64,000 nt of DNA from Nostoc sp. LEGE 12450 (GTDB lineage Bacteria; Cyanobacteriota; Cyanobacteriia; Cyanobacteriales; Nostocaceae). Position numbers and translations under genes: made by a program. Location of the stretch: positions 1-64,000 of the forward strand of contig NZ_JADEXU010000010.1 in NCBI RefSeq assembly GCF_015206895.1, read 5' to 3'. Positions 62,123-64,000 of this stretch are shown here, piece after piece. The notes beneath the pieces are model-generated. The model was not told the origin of the DNA. It was given only the letters and a program-made list of their open reading frames with translations, and searched no databases. Positions within the stretch are counted from its first letter, which is position 1. Every line of letters begins with the position of its first letter.

Positions 62123-63076
62123 TCATGCTTTCTTGCGTCTACAATACATTACCAAAAGTATAAATAATCCCATTCCTGCCAAATATTTAATTACATCAGG
62201 TATGCTTGGATTAGGTGAAAAGAAGCCTTCGATCGTACCAGCAATAATCAACATTGGTACAATGCCAAATACTAGCTGCACTGCTTGAGAACCATAAAAT
62301 TTCAGTGCATCTCCACGGCGATATTTACCAGGAAATAAAATTGCTCTTGCTAATAAAAATCCTGCACCCCCAGCAAAAAAGATCGCGGGTAATTCCAAGG
62401 AACCATGTGGAAACACAAAGGCCCAAAAAGAATAAGCCAGATTATTTTGACCAACTAAAGTGCCAACAGCACCAATTAATAAGCCATTAAAAATCATCAA
62501 ATAGGCTGTATATAGTCCAACAGTGATGCCACCGGCAACAGCACCAAAGGATACTGACAGATTATTGATCGTGATACTGCTAGATGCCAGAGGTTCAACA
62601 CCGACAATTGACCCCATCCATAATTTATGATCGTCTCGCACTTTGGTAATCAAACTTTCAGGTACGATCAAAGCCATAAAGCTGGGGTTTTGCCAAGAAT
62701 ACCACCAAGCCACTAGTACCCCCAGTAGGAACAGTGCCGTGGCTACAGCAATATATGCAAATGTTTTCTGGACTACATCTGGTAATCCCCATCTGTAAAA
62801 TTCTAGGATTGCCTGCCATTCCTGTCGCCGCGAACCTTGGTAAATCTGCGTATAGGCACGAGTTGTTAAAGATTGTAAACTTTGTATCAAAGTATTGCCG
62901 ATTTGCTGGGTACGGGCACGAGCCAAATCTGCCGCTACTGAACGATATAAACTCGCTAACTCTCTAATTTCTGCTGCCCTTAGAGACTTTAGCCCTCTTT
63001 TTTCTATCTGCTTTAATAGGGCATCCAGACGTTGCCAATTTGGTTCTCGTCGCGCAATCCAACGTTGAATATTCAT
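62123..63076 (-). CDS. Stage II sporulation protein M-like (SpoIIM/DUF95) membrane protein
   Basis: This encodes 317 residues from the ATG at 63076; a GTG five codons upstream is an alternative. A soluble N-terminal helical region (about 1-95) precedes about five membrane helices. ITVGLYTAYLMIFNGLLIGAV and FVFPHGSLELPAIFFAGGAGFLLARAIL are typical of the SpoIIM/DUF95 family. Such proteins often neighbour RDD, MoxR or DUF58 genes; here a second membrane protein is divergent. The function in non-sporulating bacteria is unknown. Confidence 0.85.
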   Translation of the reverse strand: MNIQRWIARREPNWQRLDALLKQIEKRGLKSLRAAEIRELASLYRSVAADLARARTQQIGNTLIQSLQSLTTRAYTQIYQGSRRQEWQAILEFYRWGLPDVVQKTFAYIAVATALFLLGVLVAWWYSWQNPSFMALIVPESLITKVRDDHKLWMGSIVGVEPLASSSITINNLSVSFGAVAGGITVGLYTAYLMIFNGLLIGAVGTLVGQNNLAYSFWAFVFPHGSLELPAIFFAGGAGFLLARAILFPGKYRRGDALKFYGSQAVQLVFGIVPMLIIAGTIEGFFSPNPSIPDVIKYLAGMGLFILLVMYCRRKKA

Positions 63077-63156
63077 GAATTTTGGGAACACTGAGTTTAA
63101 CTTAGCTTAAGATAGCCTCAAATTGATCTCCGTAGTTTCAAGGGAAATTTGCCATT

Positions 63157-64000
63157 ATGTCTGAAAATTTTGGATCTTCCGGCCAGATACAACCACTGAG
63201 TGTAGGAAATGTTGTCAGTGCTGCGGTGCGATTGTATCGTTCTCATCTTAAGACTTATCTGAAACTGGCTGCGATCGCTCACTTGTGGGTTATCGTTCCA
63301 ATTTATGGCTGGGCAAAATATGCAGCCATCTCTGGACTAATTTCACGCTTGGCTTTTGGAGAATTGATTTACCAACCTGAAAGTGTCCAAGCCGCCAGCA
63401 GCCATGTCAATCCGCGTCTGTGGTCATTTTTAAGAGTTGGGTTTCAGGTAGGATTATCTTTGCTGGTAGTTTATTTAGGATTGGCGATCGCAGGTGGTAT
63501 TCTGTCTGCTTTGCTGGTAGCGTTATTGGGAGGGATATTAGGTACTGCGGGTGTTATAGTCACAACCACATTGACAATAATTTTAATGGTAATTATTTTA
63601 CTGTTGGGACTAACCTGGTTCTACTCTCGTTGGATAGTAGCTGAGGTACCGCTAGCAGTTGAAGAAAATATTAATGGTGGCGAAAGTGTTGCTAGAAGTT
63701 GGGAGTTAACTAAAGCCTCGGTACTTCGCATTCAGGGCGTTGTTTTAGTTGCTTTTTTCGTTACACTGCCATTAGTGTTTGTATTAAATTATGTACCTAG
63801 CTTATTCCTCATCAAGCTTGAGCCTGGTACTGTCATCTACGGAATTGTGTATTTTATTTCTGTGATTGGTAGCTTAGTAGGTGGAGTTTTGATAATGCCG
63901 TTCTGGCAAGCATTAAAAGCTGTTTTATACTTGGATTTGCGGACTCGACGTGAGGGTCTGGGTTTGCAGTTAAGACAACCTCCTACACAAGATTTTCGTT
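63157..64000 (+). CDS. Multi-helix membrane protein, partial at window edge
   Basis: The frame opens at the ATG at 63157 (MSENFGSSGQIQPLSVGNVV) and runs to the edge with no stop, so at least 281 residues are present. An amphipathic N-terminus (SAAVRLYRSHLKTYLKL) is followed by six or more hydrophobic helices, with LLGLTWFYSRWIVAEVPLAVEENINGGESVARSWELTK between helices. The pattern resembles DUF975- or glycerophosphodiester-membrane-domain-type proteins that accompany SpoIIM-like genes, with which it shares an 80-base divergent promoter region. The function is unknown. Confidence 0.7.
   Translation, partial: MSENFGSSGQIQPLSVGNVVSAAVRLYRSHLKTYLKLAAIAHLWVIVPIYGWAKYAAISGLISRLAFGELIYQPESVQAASSHVNPRLWSFLRVGFQVGLSLLVVYLGLAIAGGILSALLVALLGGILGTAGVIVTTTLTIILMVIILLLGLTWFYSRWIVAEVPLAVEENINGGESVARSWELTKASVLRIQGVVLVAFFVTLPLVFVLNYVPSLFLIKLEPGTVIYGIVYFISVIGSLVGGVLIMPFWQALKAVLYLDLRTRREGLGLQLRQPPTQDFR

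Noticed and set aside
1-64000. tRNA, rRNA or CRISPR arrays
   Set aside because: GTTCGA-like words near 10745, 13670 and 21122 belong to a short interspersed repeat (CGTGAGTTCGAYGGG) and have no tRNA fold around them. No regularly spaced direct repeats with unique spacers were seen.

Overview
The window looks like chromosomal DNA of a filamentous, heterocystous-type cyanobacterium (Nostoc/Anabaena group). The evidence is the many HIP1-type GCGATCGC octamers, a Psb34-type photosystem II assembly gene, a CPP1-like gene, a trifunctional Ser/Thr kinase-ATPase-histidine kinase of the HstK type, tocopherol-route HPPD, and abundant short interspersed palindromic repeats, some lying inside reading frames. 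No rRNA, tRNA, CRISPR array or complete insertion sequence was recognised.

Layout. 0.4-9.2 kb: psb34, a TPR protein with a degenerate ATPase-like N-terminus, a small membrane protein, a NACHT NTPase (possible defence or signalling STAND protein), a secreted protein, and a beta-helix protein with SLH repeats. 9.2-13.6 kb: cobB, a cyclic-nucleotide-binding protein, a 133-bp MITE-like element, a CadD-type transporter and a secreted pentapeptide-repeat protein. 13.8-16.8 kb: an accessory patch with two paralogues of an unknown family (one split by an in-frame TAA) and an Rpn/DUF4351 nuclease gene with an apparent frameshift. 17-21.1 kb: a minus-strand group of recJ, a GNAT gene and a Cas4/AddB-like nuclease, with a 144-bp MITE-like element upstream. 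21.2-23.6 kb: leuA and a divergent GntR regulator sharing a duplicated TTGTATACAA operator. 23.8-31.5 kb: a 2Fe-2S protein, a SnoaL-like protein, the 1807-residue HstK-type protein and a nucleotidyltransferase. 31.7-37 kb: a pRiA4b ORF-3-like gene broken by an in-frame TAA, a GFA protein, cobO, a hypothetical protein and a group 2 sigma factor. 37-47 kb: HerA-like ATPase, GST, FAS1 protein, polysaccharide deacetylase, hemL, ChaB-like, hisIE, MFS. 47-53 kb: three helically phased DnaA-box-like sites, a DUF2811 protein, an OmpR-type regulator, CPP1-like, HAD, hppD and an SDR. 53.3-54.6 kb: a zinc-ribbon/NYN/LOTUS-like protein. 54.8-60.4 kb: a phosphate-uptake cluster pstS-C-A-B plus a second pstB, behind a five-unit Pho-box-like array. 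60.5-64 kb: a DUF6745-like protein, a Uma2 endonuclease, and a divergent SpoIIM-like/membrane-protein pair, the last gene cut by the window edge.

Functional themes are phosphate acquisition (pst), tetrapyrrole and cobalamin metabolism (hemL, cobB, cobO), leucine and histidine synthesis, DNA repair, and multi-domain signalling. The most unusual features are the zinc-ribbon/NYN/LOTUS fusion, the repeat-derived peptides inside CobB, HPPD, RecJ and a ferredoxin-like protein, two MITE-like insertions with apparent target duplications, three genes each broken by what looks like one lesion, a PstB paralogue whose Q-loop glutamine is proline, and the leuA/gntR operator pair. All family assignments come from reading motifs by eye; no database search was run.
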